Assembly: GCA_964036315.1 (NCBI GenBank)
Contig: OZ038510.1
Location: forward strand, 85,718,073-85,782,072
Source: Acanthosepion esculentum
Lineage: Eukaryota > Mollusca > Cephalopoda > Sepiida > Sepiidae
DNA: 64,000 nucleotides
Direction: 5' to 3'
A model generated the notes under the pieces. It worked only from the letters and a program-made list of their open reading frames with translations. It was not told the origin of the DNA and did no database searches. The position numbers and the translations under genes are program-made. This document shows positions 29,051 to 42,587 of this stretch, piece by piece. How positions within the stretch are numbered: the stretch's first letter is position 1; every line of letters starts with the position of its first letter.

Positions 29051-32000
29051 AAATCTATGCATGTTGTCATCTAATGGATTAGAAGAGGATGTCTCTATTG
29101 ATGTAGCCATCTAATGGATTAGAAGAGGAAGTCTATATTGATGTGGTCATCTAATGGATGAGAAGAGGAAGTCTATATATGTGATCATCTAATGGATTAG
29201 AAAGAAATCTCTATTGATGTGGTCATCTAATGGATTAGAAAAGGATGTCTCTATTGATATGGTCATCTAATGGATTAGAAGAGGAAGTCTCTATTGATGT
29301 GGCCATCTAATGGATTAGAAGAGGATGTCTCTATTGATGTGGTCATCTAATGGATGAGAAGAGGAATTCTATTGATGTGGTCATCTAAAGGATTAGAAGA
29401 GGAAGTCTCTATTGATGTGGTCATCTAATGGATTAGAAGAGGAAGTCTCTATTGATGTGGCCATCTAATGGATTAGAAGACGAAGTCTCTATTGATGTGG
29501 TCATCTAATGGATGAGAAGAGGAAGTCTCTATTGATGTGGACATCTATTGGATTAGAAGAGGTAGTCTCTATTGATGTGGCCAACTAATGGATTAGAAAA
29601 TGAAGTCTCTATTGATGTGGTAATCTAATGGATGAGAAGAGGAAGTCTCTATTGATGTGGCCATCTAATGGATTAGAAGAGGAAGTCTCTATTGATGTGG
29701 TCATCTAATGGATGAGAAGAGGAAATCTATGCATGTTGTCATCTAATGTATTAGAAGAGGATGTCTCTATTGATGTGGCCATCTAATGGATTATAAGAGG
29801 AAGTCTCTATTGATGTGATCATCTAATGGATGAGAAGAGTAAGTCTATATATGTGATCATCTAATGGATTAGAAAGGAATCTCTATTGATGTGGTCATCT
29901 AATGGATTAGAAGAGGATGTCTCTATTGATATGGTCATCTAATGGATTAGAAGAGGAAGTCTCTATTGATGTGGCCATCTAATGGATTAGAAGAGGATGT
30001 CTCTATTGATGTGGTCATCTAATGGATGAGAAGAGGAATTCTATTGATGTGGTCATCTAATGGATGAGAAGAGGAAGTCTATTGTTGTGGTCATCTAATG
30101 TATTAGAAGTGGAAGTCTCTATTGATGTGGTCATCTAATGGATGAGAAGAGGAAGTCTATTGATGTGGTCATCTAATGGATAAGAAGAGGAAGTCTCTAT
30201 TGATGTGGCCATCTAATGGATTAGAAGAGGAAGTCTCTATTGATGTGGTCATCTAATGGATGAGAAGAGGAAGTCTATTGATGTGGTCATCTAATGGATT
30301 AGAAGAGGAAGTCTCTATTGATGTGGTCATCTAATGGATGAGAAAAGGAAGTCTCTATTGATGTGGTCATCTAATGGATGAGAAGAGGAAGTCTATTGAT
30401 GTGGTCATCTAATGGATTAGAAGAGGAAGTCTCTATTGATGTGGCCATCTAATGGATGAGAAGAGGAAGTCTATTGATGTGGTCATCTAAAGGATTAGAA
30501 GAGGAAGTCTCTATTGATGTGGCCATCTAATGGATTAGAAGAGGAGGTCTCTATTGATGTGGTCATCTAATGGATGAGAAGAGGTAGTCTATTGATGTGG
30601 TCATCTAATGGATTAGTAGAGGAAGTCTCTATAGATGTGGTCATCTAATGGATTAGAAGAGGAAGACTCTATTGATGTGGCCATCTAATAGATTAGAAGA
30701 GGAAGTCTCTATTGATGTTGTCATCTAATGGATGAGAAGAGGACGTCTATTGATGTGGTCATCTAATGGATTAGTAGAGGAAGTCACTATTGATGTGGTC
30801 ATCTAATGGATTAGAAGAGGAAGTCTCTATTGATGTGGCCATCTAATAGATTAGAAGAGGAAGATTCTATTGATGTGGTCATCTAATGGATGAGAAGTGG
30901 AAGTCTATTGATGTGGTCATCTAATGGATTAGAAGAGGAAGTCTCTGTTGATGTGGTCATCTAATGGATGAGAAAAGGAAATCTCTCTTGATGTGGCCAT
31001 CTTATGGAGGAGAAGTGGAAGTCTATTGATGTGGTCATCTAATGGATTAGAAGAGGAAGTCTCTATTGATGTGGCCATCTAATGGATGAGAAGAGGAAGT
31101 CTATTGATGTGGTCATGTAATGGATTAGAAGAGGAAGTCTCTATTCATGTGGTCATCTAATGGATTAGAAGAGGAAGTCTCTATTGATGTGGTCATCTAA
31201 TGGATTAGAAGAGGTAGTCACTATTGATGTGGCCAACTAATGGATTAGAAAATGAAGTCTCTATTGATGTGGTCATCTAATGGATGAGAAGAGGAAGTCT
31301 CTATTGATGTGGCCATCTAATGGATTAGAAGAGGAAGTCTCTATTGATGTGGTCATCTAATGGATGAGAAGAGGAAATCTATGCATGTTGTCATCTAATG
31401 GATTAGAAGAGGATGTCTCTATTGATGTAGCCATCTAATGGATTAGAAGAGTAAGTCTCTATTGATGTGGTCATCTAATGGATGAGAAGAGGAAGTCTAT
31501 ATATGTGATCATCTAATGGATTAGAAAGAAATCTCTATTGATGTGGTCATCTAATGGATTAGAAGAGGATGTCTCTATTGATATGGTCATCTAATGGATT
31601 AGAAGAGGAAGTCTCTATTGATGTGGCCATCTAATGGATTAGAAGAGGATGTCTCTATTGATGTGGTCATCTAATGGATGAGAAGAGGAATTCTATTGAT
31701 GTGGTCATCTAATAGATTAGAAGAGGAAGTCCCTATTGATGTGGTCATCTAATGGATTAGAAGAGGAAGTCTCTATTGATGTGGCCATCTAATGGATTAG
31801 AAGAGGAAGTCTCTATTGATGTGGTCATCTAATGGATGAGAAGAGGAAGTCTCTATTGATGTGGTCATCTAATGGATTAGAAGAGGTAGTCTCTATTGAT
31901 GTGGCCAACTAATGGATTAGAAAATGAAGTCTCTATTGATGTGGTCATCTAATGGATGAGAAGGGGAAGTCTCTATTGATGTGGCCATCTAATGGATTAG

Positions 32001-33750
32001 AAGAGGAAGTCTCTATTGATGTGGTCATCTAATGGATGAGAAGAGGAAATCTATGCATGTTGTCATCTAATGGATTAGAAGAGGATGTCTCTATTGATGT
32101 GGCCATCTAATGGATTAGAAGAGGAAGTCTCTATTGATGTGGTCATCTAATGGATGAGAAGAGTAAGTCTATATATGTGATCATCTAATGGATTAGAAAG
32201 GAATCTCTATTGATGTGGTCATCTAATGGATTAGAAGAGGATGTCTCTATTGATATGGTCATCTAATGGATTAGAAGAGGAAGTCCCTATTGATGTGGCC
32301 ATCTAATGGATTAGAAGAGGATGTCTCTATTGATGTGGTCATCTAATGGATGAGAAGAGGAAGTCTCTATTGATGTGGCCATCTAATGGATTAGAAGAGG
32401 AAGTCTCTATTGATGTGGTCATCTAATGGATGAGAAGAGGAAATCTATGCATGTTGTCATCTAATGGATTAGAAGTGGATGTCTCTATTGATGTAGCCAT
32501 CTAATGGATTAGAAGAGTAAGTCTCTATTGATGTGGTCATCTAATGGATGAGAAGAGGAAGTCTATATATGTGATCATCTAATGGATTAGAAAGAAATCT
32601 CTATTGATGTGGTCATCTAATGGATTAGAAGAGGATGTCTCTATTGATATGGTCATCTAATGGATTAGAAGAGGAAGTCTCTATTGATGTGGCCATCTAA
32701 TGGATTAGAAGAGGATGTCTCTATTGATGTGGTCATCTAATGGATGAGAAGAGGAATTCTATTGATGTGGTCATCTAATAGATTAGAAGAGGAAGTCTCT
32801 ATTGATGTGGTCATCTAATGGATTTGAAGAGGAAGTCTCTATTGATGTCGCCATCTAATGGATTAGAAGAGGAAGTCTCTATTGATGTGGTCATCTAATG
32901 GATGAGAAGAGGAAGTCTCTATTGATGTGGTCATCTAATGGATTAGAAGAGGTAGTCTCTATTGATGTGGCCAACTAATGGATTAGAAAATGAAGTCTCT
33001 ATTGATGTGGTCATCTAATGGATGAGAAGAGGAAGTCTCTATTGATGTGGCCATCTAATGGATTAGAAGAGGAAGTCTCTATTGATGTGGTCATCTAATG
33101 GATGAGAAGAGGAAATCTATGCATGTTGTCATCTAATGGATTAGAAGAGGATGTCTCTATTGATGTGGCCATCTAATGCATTAGAAGAGGAAGTCTCTAT
33201 TGATGTGGTCATCTAATGGATGAGAAGAGTAAGTCTATATATGTGATCATCTAATGGATTAGAAAGGAATCTCTATTGATGTGGTCATCTAATGGATTAG
33301 AAGAGGATGTCTCTATTGATATGGTCATCTAATGGATTAGAAGAGGAAGTCTCTATTGATGTGGCCATCTAATGGATTAGAAGAGGATGTCTCTATTGAT
33401 GTGGTCATCTAATGGATGAGAAGAGGAAGTCTCTATTGATGTGGTCATCTAATGGATTAGAAGAGGAAGTCTCTATTGATGTGGTCATCTAATGGATGAG
33501 AAGAGGAAGTCTATTGATGTGGTCATCTAATGGATTAGAAGAGGATGTCTCTATTGATATGGTCATCTAATGGATTAGAAGAGGAAGTCTCTATTGATGT
33601 GGCCATCTAATGGATTAGAAGAGGATGTCTCTATTGATGTGGTCATCTAATGGATGAGAAGAGGAAGTCTCTATTGATGTGGTCATCTAATGGATTAGAA
33701 GAGGAAGTCTCTATTGATGTGGTCATCTAATGGATGAGAAGAGGAAGTCT
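29051..33750 (+). repeat. 2324-bp higher-order repeat with a 672-bp sub-block
   Basis: Cassette cores at 29051/29723, 31375/32047 and 32441/33113 are each 672 bp apart, and 29051 to 31375 and 29723 to 32047 are both 2324 bp. The third 672-bp pair lies only 394 bp after the second. Private variants such as GAAAATGAAGTC and GGCCAACTAATGG repeat in the same order in each block. Confidence 0.82.
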
Positions 33751-34559
33751 ATTGATGTGGTCATCTAATGGATTAGAAGAGGAAGTCTCTATTGATGTGG
33801 TCATCTAATGGATGAGAAGAGGATGTCTATGGCTGTGGCCATCTAATGGATGAGAAGAGGAAGTCTATTGTTGTGGTCATCTAATGTATTAGAACTGGAA
33901 GTCTTTATTGATGTGGTCATCTAATGGATGAGAAGAGGAAGTCTATTGATGTGGTCATCTAATGGATTAGAAGAGGAAGTCTCTATTGATGTGGCCATCT
34001 AATGGATTAGAAGAGGAAGTCTCTATTGATGTGGTCATCTAATGGATGAGAAGAGGAAGTCTATTGATGTGGTCATCTAATTGATTAGAAGAGGAAGTCT
34101 CTATTGATGTGGTCATCTAATGGATGAGAAAAGGAAGTCTCTATTGATGTGGTCATCTAATGGATGAGAAGAGGAAGTCTATTGATGTGGTCATCTAATG
34201 GATTAGAAGAGGAAGTCTCTATTGATGTGGCCATCTAATGGATGAGAAGAGGAAGTCTATTGATGTGGTCATCTAAAGGATTAGAAGAGGAAGTCTCTAT
34301 TGATGTGGCCATCTAATGGATTAGAAGAGGAAGTCTCTATTGATGTGGTCATCTAATGGATGAGAAGAGGAAATCTATGCATGTTGTCATCTAATGGATT
34401 AGAAGAGGATGTCTCTATTGATGTGGCCATCTAATGTATTAGAAGAGGAAGTCTCTATTGATGTGGTCATCTAATGGATGAGAAGAGGAAGTCTATATAT
34501 GTGATCATCTAATGGATTAGAAAGGAATCTCTATTGATGTGGTCATCTAATGGATTAGA

Positions 34560-35185
34560 AGAGGATGTCTCTATTGATGTGGCCATCCAATGGATTAGAA
34601 GAGGAGGTCTCTATTGATGTGGTCATCTAATGGATGAGAAGAGGAAGTCTATTGATGTGGTCATCTAATGGATTAGAAGAGGAAGTCTCTATTGATGTGG
34701 TCATCTAATGGATGAGAAGTGGATGTCTATTGATGTGGCCATCTAATGGATGAGAAGAGGAAATCTATTGTTGTGGTCATCTAATGTATTAGAAGTGGAA
34801 GTCTCTATTGATGTGGTCATCTAATGGATGAGAAGAGGAAGTCTATTGATGTGGTCATCTAATGGATTAGAAGAGGATGTCTCTATTGATGTGGCCATCC
34901 AATGGATTAGAAGAGGAGGTCTCTATTGATGTGGTCATCTAATGGATGAGAAGAGGAAGTCTATTGATGTGGTCATCTAATGGATTAGAAGAGGAAGTCT
35001 CTATTGATGTGGTCATCTAATGGATGAGAAGTGGATGTCTATTGATGTGGCCATCTAATGGATGAGAAGAGGAAATCTATTGTTGTGGTCATCTAATGTA
35101 TTAGAAGTGGAAGTCTCTATTGATGTGGTCATCTAATGGATGAGAAGAGGAAGTCTATTGATGTGGTCATCTAATGGATTAGAAG
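34560..35185 (+). repeat. 312-bp (eight-monomer) local duplication in the satellite
   Basis: The variant GGCCATCCAATGG occurs at 34581 and 34893, and the following eight monomers, including GAAGTGGATGTC and AAATCTATTGTTG variants, are repeated essentially unchanged. This is the smallest clear higher-order duplication seen in the array. Confidence 0.85.
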
Positions 35186-38100
35186 AGGAAGTCTCTATTG
35201 ATGTGGCCATCTAATGGATTAGAAGAGGAAGTCTCTATAGATGTGGTCATCTAATGGATGAGAAGAGGAATTCTATTGATGTGGTCATCTAATGGATTAG
35301 AAGAGGAAGTCTCTATTGATGTGGTCATCTAATGGATGAGAAAAGGTAGTCTCTATTGATGTGGTCATCTAATGGATGAGAAGAGGAAGTCTATTGATGT
35401 GGTCATCTAATGGATTAGAAGAGAAAGTCTCTATTCATGTGGTCATCTAATGGATTAGAAGAGGAAGTCTCTATTGATGTGGTCATCTAATGGATTAGAA
35501 GAGGTAGTCACTATTGATGTGGCCAACTAATGGATTAGAAAATGAAGTCTCTATTGATGTGGTCATCTAATGGATGAGAAGAGGAAGTCTCTATTGATGT
35601 GGCCATCTAATAGATTAGAAGAGGAAGTCTCTATTGATGTGGTCATCTAATGGATGAGAAGAGGAAATCTATGCATGTTGTCATCTAATGGATTAGAAGA
35701 GGATGTCTCTATTGATGTGGCCATCTAATGTATTAGAAGAGGAAGTCTCTATTGATGTGGTAATCTAATGGATGAGAAGAGGAAGTCTATATATGTGATC
35801 ATCTAATGGATTAGAAAGGAATCTCTATTGATGTGGTCATCTAATGGATTAGAAGAGGATGTCTCTATTGATGTGGCCATCCAATGGATTAGAAGAGGAA
35901 GTCTCTATTGATGTGGTCATCTAATGGATGACAAGAGGAAGTCTATTGATGTGGTCATCTAATGGATTAGAAGAGGAAGTCTCTATTGATGTGGTCATCT
36001 AATGGATGAGAAGTGGATGTCTATTGATGTGGCCATCTAATGGATGAGAAGAGGAAATCTATTGTTGTGGTCATCTAATGTATTAGAAGTGGAAGTCTCT
36101 ATTGATGTGGTCATCTAATGGATGAGAAGAGGAAGTCTATTGATGTGGTCATCTAATGGATTAGAAGAGGAAGTCTCTATTGATGTGGCCATCTAATGGA
36201 TTAGAAGAGGAAGTCTCTATTGATGTGGTCATCTAATGGATGAGAAGAGGAAGTCTATTGATGTGGTCATCTAATGGATTAGAAGAGGAAGTCTCTATTG
36301 ATGTGGTCATCTAATGGATGAGAAAAGGCTGTCTCTATTGATGTGGTCATCTAATGGATGAGAAGAGGAAGTCTATTGATGTGGTCATCTAATGGATTAG
36401 AAGAGGAAGTCTCTATTGATGTGGCCGTCTAATGGATGAGAAGAGGAAGTCTATTGATGTGGTCATCTAAAGGATTAGAAGAGGAAGTCTCTATTGATGT
36501 GGCCATCTAATGGATTAGAAGAGGAGGTCTCTATTGATGTGGTCATCTAATGGATGAGAAGAGGTAGTCTATTGATGTGGTCATCTAATGGATTAGTAGA
36601 GGAAGTCTCTATTGATGTGGCCATCTAATAGATTAGAAGAGGAAGTCTCTATTGATGTGGTCATCTAATGGATGAGAAGAGGAAGTCTATTGATCTGGTC
36701 ATCTAATGGATTAGTAGAGGAAGTCACTATTGATGTGGTCATCTAATGGATTAGAAGAGGAAGTCAATATTGATGTGGCCATCTAATAGATTAGAAGAGG
36801 ATGTCTCTATTGATGTGTTCATCTAATGGATGAGAAGAGGAAGTCTATTGATGTGGTCATCTAATGGATTAGAAGAGGAAGTCTCTGTTGATGTGGTCAT
36901 CTAATGGATGAGAAAAGGAAATCTCTCTTGATGTGGCCATCTAATGGAGGAGAAGTGGAAGTCTATTGATGTGGTCATCTAATGGATTAGAAGAGTAAAT
37001 CTCTATTGATGTGGCCCTCTAATGGATGAGAAGAGGAAGTCTATTGATGTGGTCATGTAATGGATTAGAAGAGGAAGTCTCTATTCATGTGGTCATCTAA
37101 TGGATGAGAAGAGGAAGTCTCTATTGATGTGGCCATCTAATGGATTAGAAGAGGAAGTCTCTATTGATGTGGTCATCTAATGGATGAGAAGAGGAAATCT
37201 ATGCATGTTGTCATCTAATGGATTAGAAGAGGATGTCACTATTGATGTGGCCATCTAATGGATTAGAAGAGGATGTCTCTATTGATGTGGTCATCTAATG
37301 GATGAGAAGAGGAAGTCTATATATGTGATCATCTAATGGATTAGAAAGGAATCTCTATTGATGTGGTCATCTAATGGATTAGAAGAGGATGTCTCTATTG
37401 ATATGGTCATCTAATGGATTAGAAGAGGAAGTCTCTATTGATGTGGCCATCTAATGGATTAGAAGAGGATGTCTCTATTGATGTGGTCATCTAATGGATG
37501 AGAAGAGGAATTCTATTGATGTGGTCATCTAATGGATTAGAAGAGGAAGTCTCTATTGATGTGGTCCTCTAATGGATTAGAAGAGGAAGTCTCTATTGAT
37601 GTGGCCATCTAATGGATTAGAAGAGGAAGTCTCTATTGATGTGGTCATCTAATGGATGAGAAGAGGAAGTCTATTGATGTGGTCATCTAATGGATTAGAA
37701 AAGGAAGTCTCTATTGATGTGGTCATCTAATGGATGAGAAGAGGATGTCTATTGATGTGGCCATCTAATGGATGAGAAGAGGAAGTCTATTGTTGTGGTC
37801 ATCTAATGTATTAGAAGTGGAAGTCTCTATTGATGTGATCATCTAATGGATGAGAAGAGGAAGTCTATTGATGTGGTCATCTAATGGATTAGAAGAGGAA
37901 GTCTCTATTGATGTGGCCATCTAATGGATTAGAAGAGGAAGTCTCTATTGGTGTGGTCATCTAATGGATGAGAAGAGGAAGTCTATTGATGTGGTCATCT
38001 AATGGATTAGAAGAGGAAGTCTCTATTGATGTGGTCATCTAATGGATGAGAAAAGGAAGTCTCTATTGATGTGGCCATCTAATGGATGAGAAGAGGAAGT

Positions 38101-38759
38101 TTATTGATGTGGTCATCTAATGGATTAGAAGTGGAAGTCTCTATTGATGTGGCCATCTAATGGATGAGAAGAGGAAGTCTATTGATGTGGTCATCTAAAG
38201 GATTAGAAGAGGAAGTCTCTATTGATGTGGCCATCTAATGGATTAGAAGAGGAGGTCTCTATTGATGTGGTCATCTAATGGATGAGAAGAGGTAGTCTAT
38301 TGATGTGGTCATCTAATGGATTAGCAGAGGAAGTCTCTATTGATGTGGTCATCTAATGGATTAGAAGAGGAAGTCTCTATTGATGTGGCCATCGAATAGA
38401 TTAGAAGAGGAAGTCTCTATTGATGTGGTCATCTAATGGATGAGAAGAGGAAGTCTATTGATGTGGTCATCTAATGGATTAGAAGAGGAAGTCTCTATTG
38501 ATGTGGTCATCTAATGGATGAGAAGAGGAAGTCTATTGATGTGGCCATCTAATGGATGAGAAGAAGAAATCTATTGTTGTGGTCATCTAATGTATTAGAA
38601 GAGGAAGTCTCTATTGATGTGGCCATCTAATGGATTAGAAGAGGAAGTCTCTATTGATGTGGTCATCTAATGGATTAGCAGGGAAGTCTCTATTGATGTG
38701 GTCATCTAATGGATTAGAAGAGGAAGTCTCTATTGATGTGGTTATCTAATGGATGAGAA

Positions 38760-39720
38760 GAGGAAGTCTATTGATGTGGTCATCTAATGGATTAGAAGAG
38801 GAAGTCTCTATTGATGTTGTCATCTAATTGATGAGAAAAGGAAGTCTCTATTGATGTGGCCATCTAATGGATGAGAAGAGGAAGTCTATTGATGTGGTCA
38901 TCTAATGGATTAGAAGAGGAAGTCTCTATTGATGTGGCCATCTAATGGCTGAGAAGAGGAAGTCTATTGATGTGGTCATCTAAAGTATTAGAAGAGGAAG
39001 TCTCTATTGATGTGGCCAACTAATGGATTAGAAGAGGATGTCTGTATTGATGTGGTCATCTAATGGATGAGAAGAGGTAGTCTATTGATGTGGTCATCTA
39101 ATGGATTAGAAGAGGAAGTCTCTATTGATGTGGTCATCTAATGGATTAGAAGAGGATGTCTCTATTGATGTGGCCATCTAATAGATTAGAAGAGGAAGAC
39201 TCTATTGATGTGGTCATCTAATGGATGAGAAGAGGAAGTCTATTGATGTGGTCATCTAATGGATTAGAAGAGGAAGTCTCTATTGATGTTGTCATCTAAT
39301 TGATGAGAAAAGGAAGTCTCTATTGATGTGGCCATCTAATGGATGAGAAGAGGAAGTCTATTGATGTGGTCATCTACTGGATTAGAAGAGGAAGACTCTA
39401 TTGATGTGGCCATCTAATGGCTGAGAAGAGGAAGTCTATTGATGTGGTCATCTAAAGTATTAGAAGAGGAAGTCTCTATTGATGTGGCCAACTAATGGAT
39501 TAGAAGAGGATGTCTCTATTGATGTGGTCATCTAATGGATGAGAAGAGGTAGTCTATTGATGTGGTCATCTAATGGATTAGAAGAGGAAGTCTCTATTGA
39601 TGTGGTCATCTAATGGATTAGAAGAGGATGTCTCTATTGATGTGGCCATCTAATAGATTAGAAGAGGAAGACTCTATTGATGTGGTCATCTAATGGATGA
39701 GAAGAGGAAGTCTATTGATG
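38760..39720 (+). repeat. 472-bp (twelve-monomer) duplication in the right satellite domain
   Basis: The rare variant TTGATGTTGTCATCTAATTG occurs at 38811 and 39283, with a run of shared private variants between (GGCTGAGAAG, AAAGTATTAG, GGCCAACTAATGG). A further partial relative is seen near 40650. This domain lacks the ATGCATG cassette. Confidence 0.8.
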
Positions 39721-42397
39721 TGGTCATCTAATGGATTAGAAGAGGAAGTCTCTATTGATGTGGTCATCTAATGGATGAGAAGAGGAAGTCTATTGATGTG
39801 GCCATCTAATGGTTGAGAAGAGGAAGTCTATTGTTGTGGTCATCTAATGTATTAGAAGAGGAAGTCTCTATTGATGTGGTCATCTAATGCATGAGAAGAG
39901 GAAGTCTATTGATGTGGTCATCTAATGGATTAGAAGAGGAAGTCCCTATTGATGTGGCCATCTAATGCATTAGAAGAGGAAATCTCTATTGATGTGGTCA
40001 TCTAATGGATTAGAAGAGGAAGTCTATTGATGTGCTCATCTAATGGATGAGATGAGGAAGTCTATTGATGTGGTCATCTAATGGATTAGAAGAGGAAGTC
40101 TCTATTTATGTGGCCATCTAATGGATTAGAAGAGGAAGTCTATTGATGTGGTCATCTAATGGATTAGAAGAGGAAGTCTCTATTGATGTGGTCATCTAAT
40201 GGATGAGAAGAGGAAGTCTATTGATGTGGTCATCTAATGGATTAGAAGAGGAAGTCTCTATTGATGTGGTCATCTAATGGATTAGCAGAGGAAGTCTCTA
40301 TTGATGTGGTCATCTAATGGATTAGAAGAGGAAGTCTCTATTGATGTGCTCATCTAATGGATGAGAAGAGGAAGTCTATTGGTGTGGTCATCTAATGGAT
40401 TAGAAGAGGAAGTCTCTATTGATGTGGTCATCTAATTGATGAGAAAAGGAAGTCTCTATTGATGTGGCCATCTAATGGATGAGAAGAGGAAGTCTATTGA
40501 TGTGGTCATCTAATGGATTAGAAGAGGAAGTCTCTATTGATGTGGTCATCTAATGGATTAGAAGAGGAAGTCTCTATTGATGTGGTCATCTAATGGATGA
40601 GAATAGGAAGTCTATTGATGTGGTCATCTAACGGATTAGAAGAGGAAGTCTCTATTGATGTTGTCATCTAATTGATGAGAAAAGGAAGTCTCTATTGATG
40701 TGGCCATCTAATGGATGAGAAGAGGAAGTCTATTGATGTGGTCATCTAATGGATTAGAAGAGGAAGTCTCTATTGATGTGGCCATCTAATGGATGAGAAG
40801 AGGAAGTCTATTGATGTGGTCATCTACTGGATTAGAAGAGGAAGTCTCTATTGATGTGGCCATCTAATGGATGAGAAGAGGAAGTCTATTGATGTGGTCA
40901 TCTAAAGTATTAGAAGAGGAAGTCTCTATTGATGTGGCCAACTAATGGATTAGAAGATGATGTCTCTATTGATGTGGTCATCTAATGGATTAGAAGAGGT
41001 AGTCTATTGATGTGGTCATCTAATGGATTAGAAGAGGAAGTCTCTATTGATGTGGCCATCTAATGGATGAGAAGAGGAAGTCTATTGATGTACTCATCTA
41101 CTGGATTAGAAGAGGAAGTCTCTATTGATGTGGCCATCTAATGGATGAGAAGAGGAAGTCTATTGATGTGGTCATCTAAAGGATTAGAAGAGGAAGTCTC
41201 TATTGATGTGTCCATCTAATGGATTAGAAGAGGATGTCTCTATTGATGTGGTCATCTAATGGATGAGAAGAGGTAGTCTATTGATGTGGTCATCTAATGG
41301 ATTAGAAGAGGAAGTCTCTATTGATGTGGTCATCTAATGGATTAGAAGAGGAAGTCTCTATTGCTGTGGCCATCTACTAGATTAGAAAAGGACGTCTCTA
41401 TTGATGTGTTCATCTAATGGATGAGAAGAGGAAGTCTATTGATGTGGTCATCTAATGTATTAGAAGAGCAAGTCTCTATTGATGTGGTCATCTAATGCAT
41501 GAGAAGAGGAAGTCTATTGATGTGGTCATCTAATGGATTAGAAGAGGAAGTCCCTATTGATGTGGCCATCTAATGCATTAGAAGAGGAAGTCTCTATTGA
41601 TTTTGTCATCTAATGGATTAGAAGAGGAAGTCTATTGATGTGGTCATCTAATGGATTAGAAGAGGAAGTCTCTATTGATGTGGTCATCTAATGGATTAAA
41701 AGAGGAAGTCTCTATTTATGTGGACATCTAATGGATTAGAAGAGGAAGTCTCTATTGCTGTGGTCATCTAATGGATGAGAAGAGGAAGTCTATTGATGTG
41801 GTCATCTAATGGATTAGAAGAGGAAGTCTCTATTGATGTGGTCATCTAATGGATGAGAAGAGGAAGTCTATTGATGTGGTCATCTAATGGATTAGAAGAG
41901 GAAGTCTCTATTGATGTGGTCATCTAATTGATGTGAAAAGGATGTCTCTATTGATGTGGCCATATAATGGATGAGAAGCGGAAGTCTATTGATGTGGTCA
42001 TCTAATGGATTAGAAGAGGAAGTCTCTATTGATGTGGCCATCTAATGGATGAGAAGAGGAAGTCTATTGATGTGGTCATCTACTGGATTAGAAGAGGAAG
42101 TCTCTATTGATGTGGCCATCTAATGGATGAGAAGCGGAAGTCTCTATTGATGTGGTCATCTAATGGATGAGAAAAGGAAGTCTCTATTGATGTGGCCACA
42201 TAATGGATGAGAAGAGGAAGTCTATTGATGTGGTCATCTAATGGATTAGAAGTGGAAGTCTCTATTGATGTGGCCTTCTAATGGATGAGAAAGGAAGTCT
42301 ATTGATGTGGCCATCTTTTGGATGAGAAGAGGAAGTCTATTGATGTGTCGATCTAATGGATTAGAAGAGGAAGTCTCTATTGATGTGGTCATCTAAT

Positions 42398-42587
42398 CTG
42401 CTGTGAGATCGTTATAACAGGTACAGAGTTTCCTATTAGTGAGGTATACAATTTCCTGGAGTTGTTTAATGACATATATTCCACCATTTCATCCTTTTTC
42501 ATAATTTTTCGGGTAGATAGAACTCATCAAACCGAGAAGTTAGTCTCTGATTTTAAACCTCCGTTGTCTTACAGCCATAACCATAGC
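42398..42587. other. Satellite-to-flank junction, no gene seen
   Basis: The last monomer ends at CATCTAAT and the sequence switches at once to unrelated DNA. No partial or decaying monomers follow. I see no gene or known repeat in this stretch. Confidence 0.7.

Larger units (their letters stand above)
3826..37350 (+). repeat. Satellite subdomain with a diagnostic four-monomer cassette
   Basis: A recognisable cassette recurs about 23 times: a monomer with AAATCTATGCATGTTG, a GATGTCTCTATTG monomer, a standard monomer, then a monomer with CTATATATGTGATCATC. First cores start at 3826, 5226, 6405, 7465, 8604, 11318, 13163, 15829, 17869, 19080, 21119, 23823, 25627 (variant CTTTGCATG), 27515, 29051, 29723, 31375, 32047, 32441, 33113, 34371, 35665 and 37195. 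The core is absent from 1-3825 and from 37350-42397, so the array has a central domain with its own lineage. The variants create ATGCAT and TGATCA sites. Confidence 0.9.
1..42397. repeat. Giant 40/38-bp satellite DNA array
   Basis: An unbroken head-to-tail array. The common monomer begins ATTAGAAGAGGAAG, continues TCTCTATTGATG and ends TGGTCATCTAATGG, giving 40 bp. A 38-bp class lacks one TC (TCTATTG) and usually begins ATGAG. At a mean near 39.4 bp this is about 1,070 monomers. The consensus is about 37.5% GC with a strong strand skew (11 G, 4 C) and contains no CpG. Stops occur in the frames I checked and no long ORF runs through the array, so it is not a protein repeat. It contains no visible transposon insertion. 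The left end lies outside the window; the right end is sharp at 42397. The role is unknown; centromeric, pericentromeric or interstitial heterochromatin are all possible. Confidence 0.98.

Noticed and set aside
1..42397. CRISPR array or protein-coding tandem repeat
   Set aside because: No spacers exist between units; monomers abut directly, frames are closed by stops, and the genome is eukaryotic.
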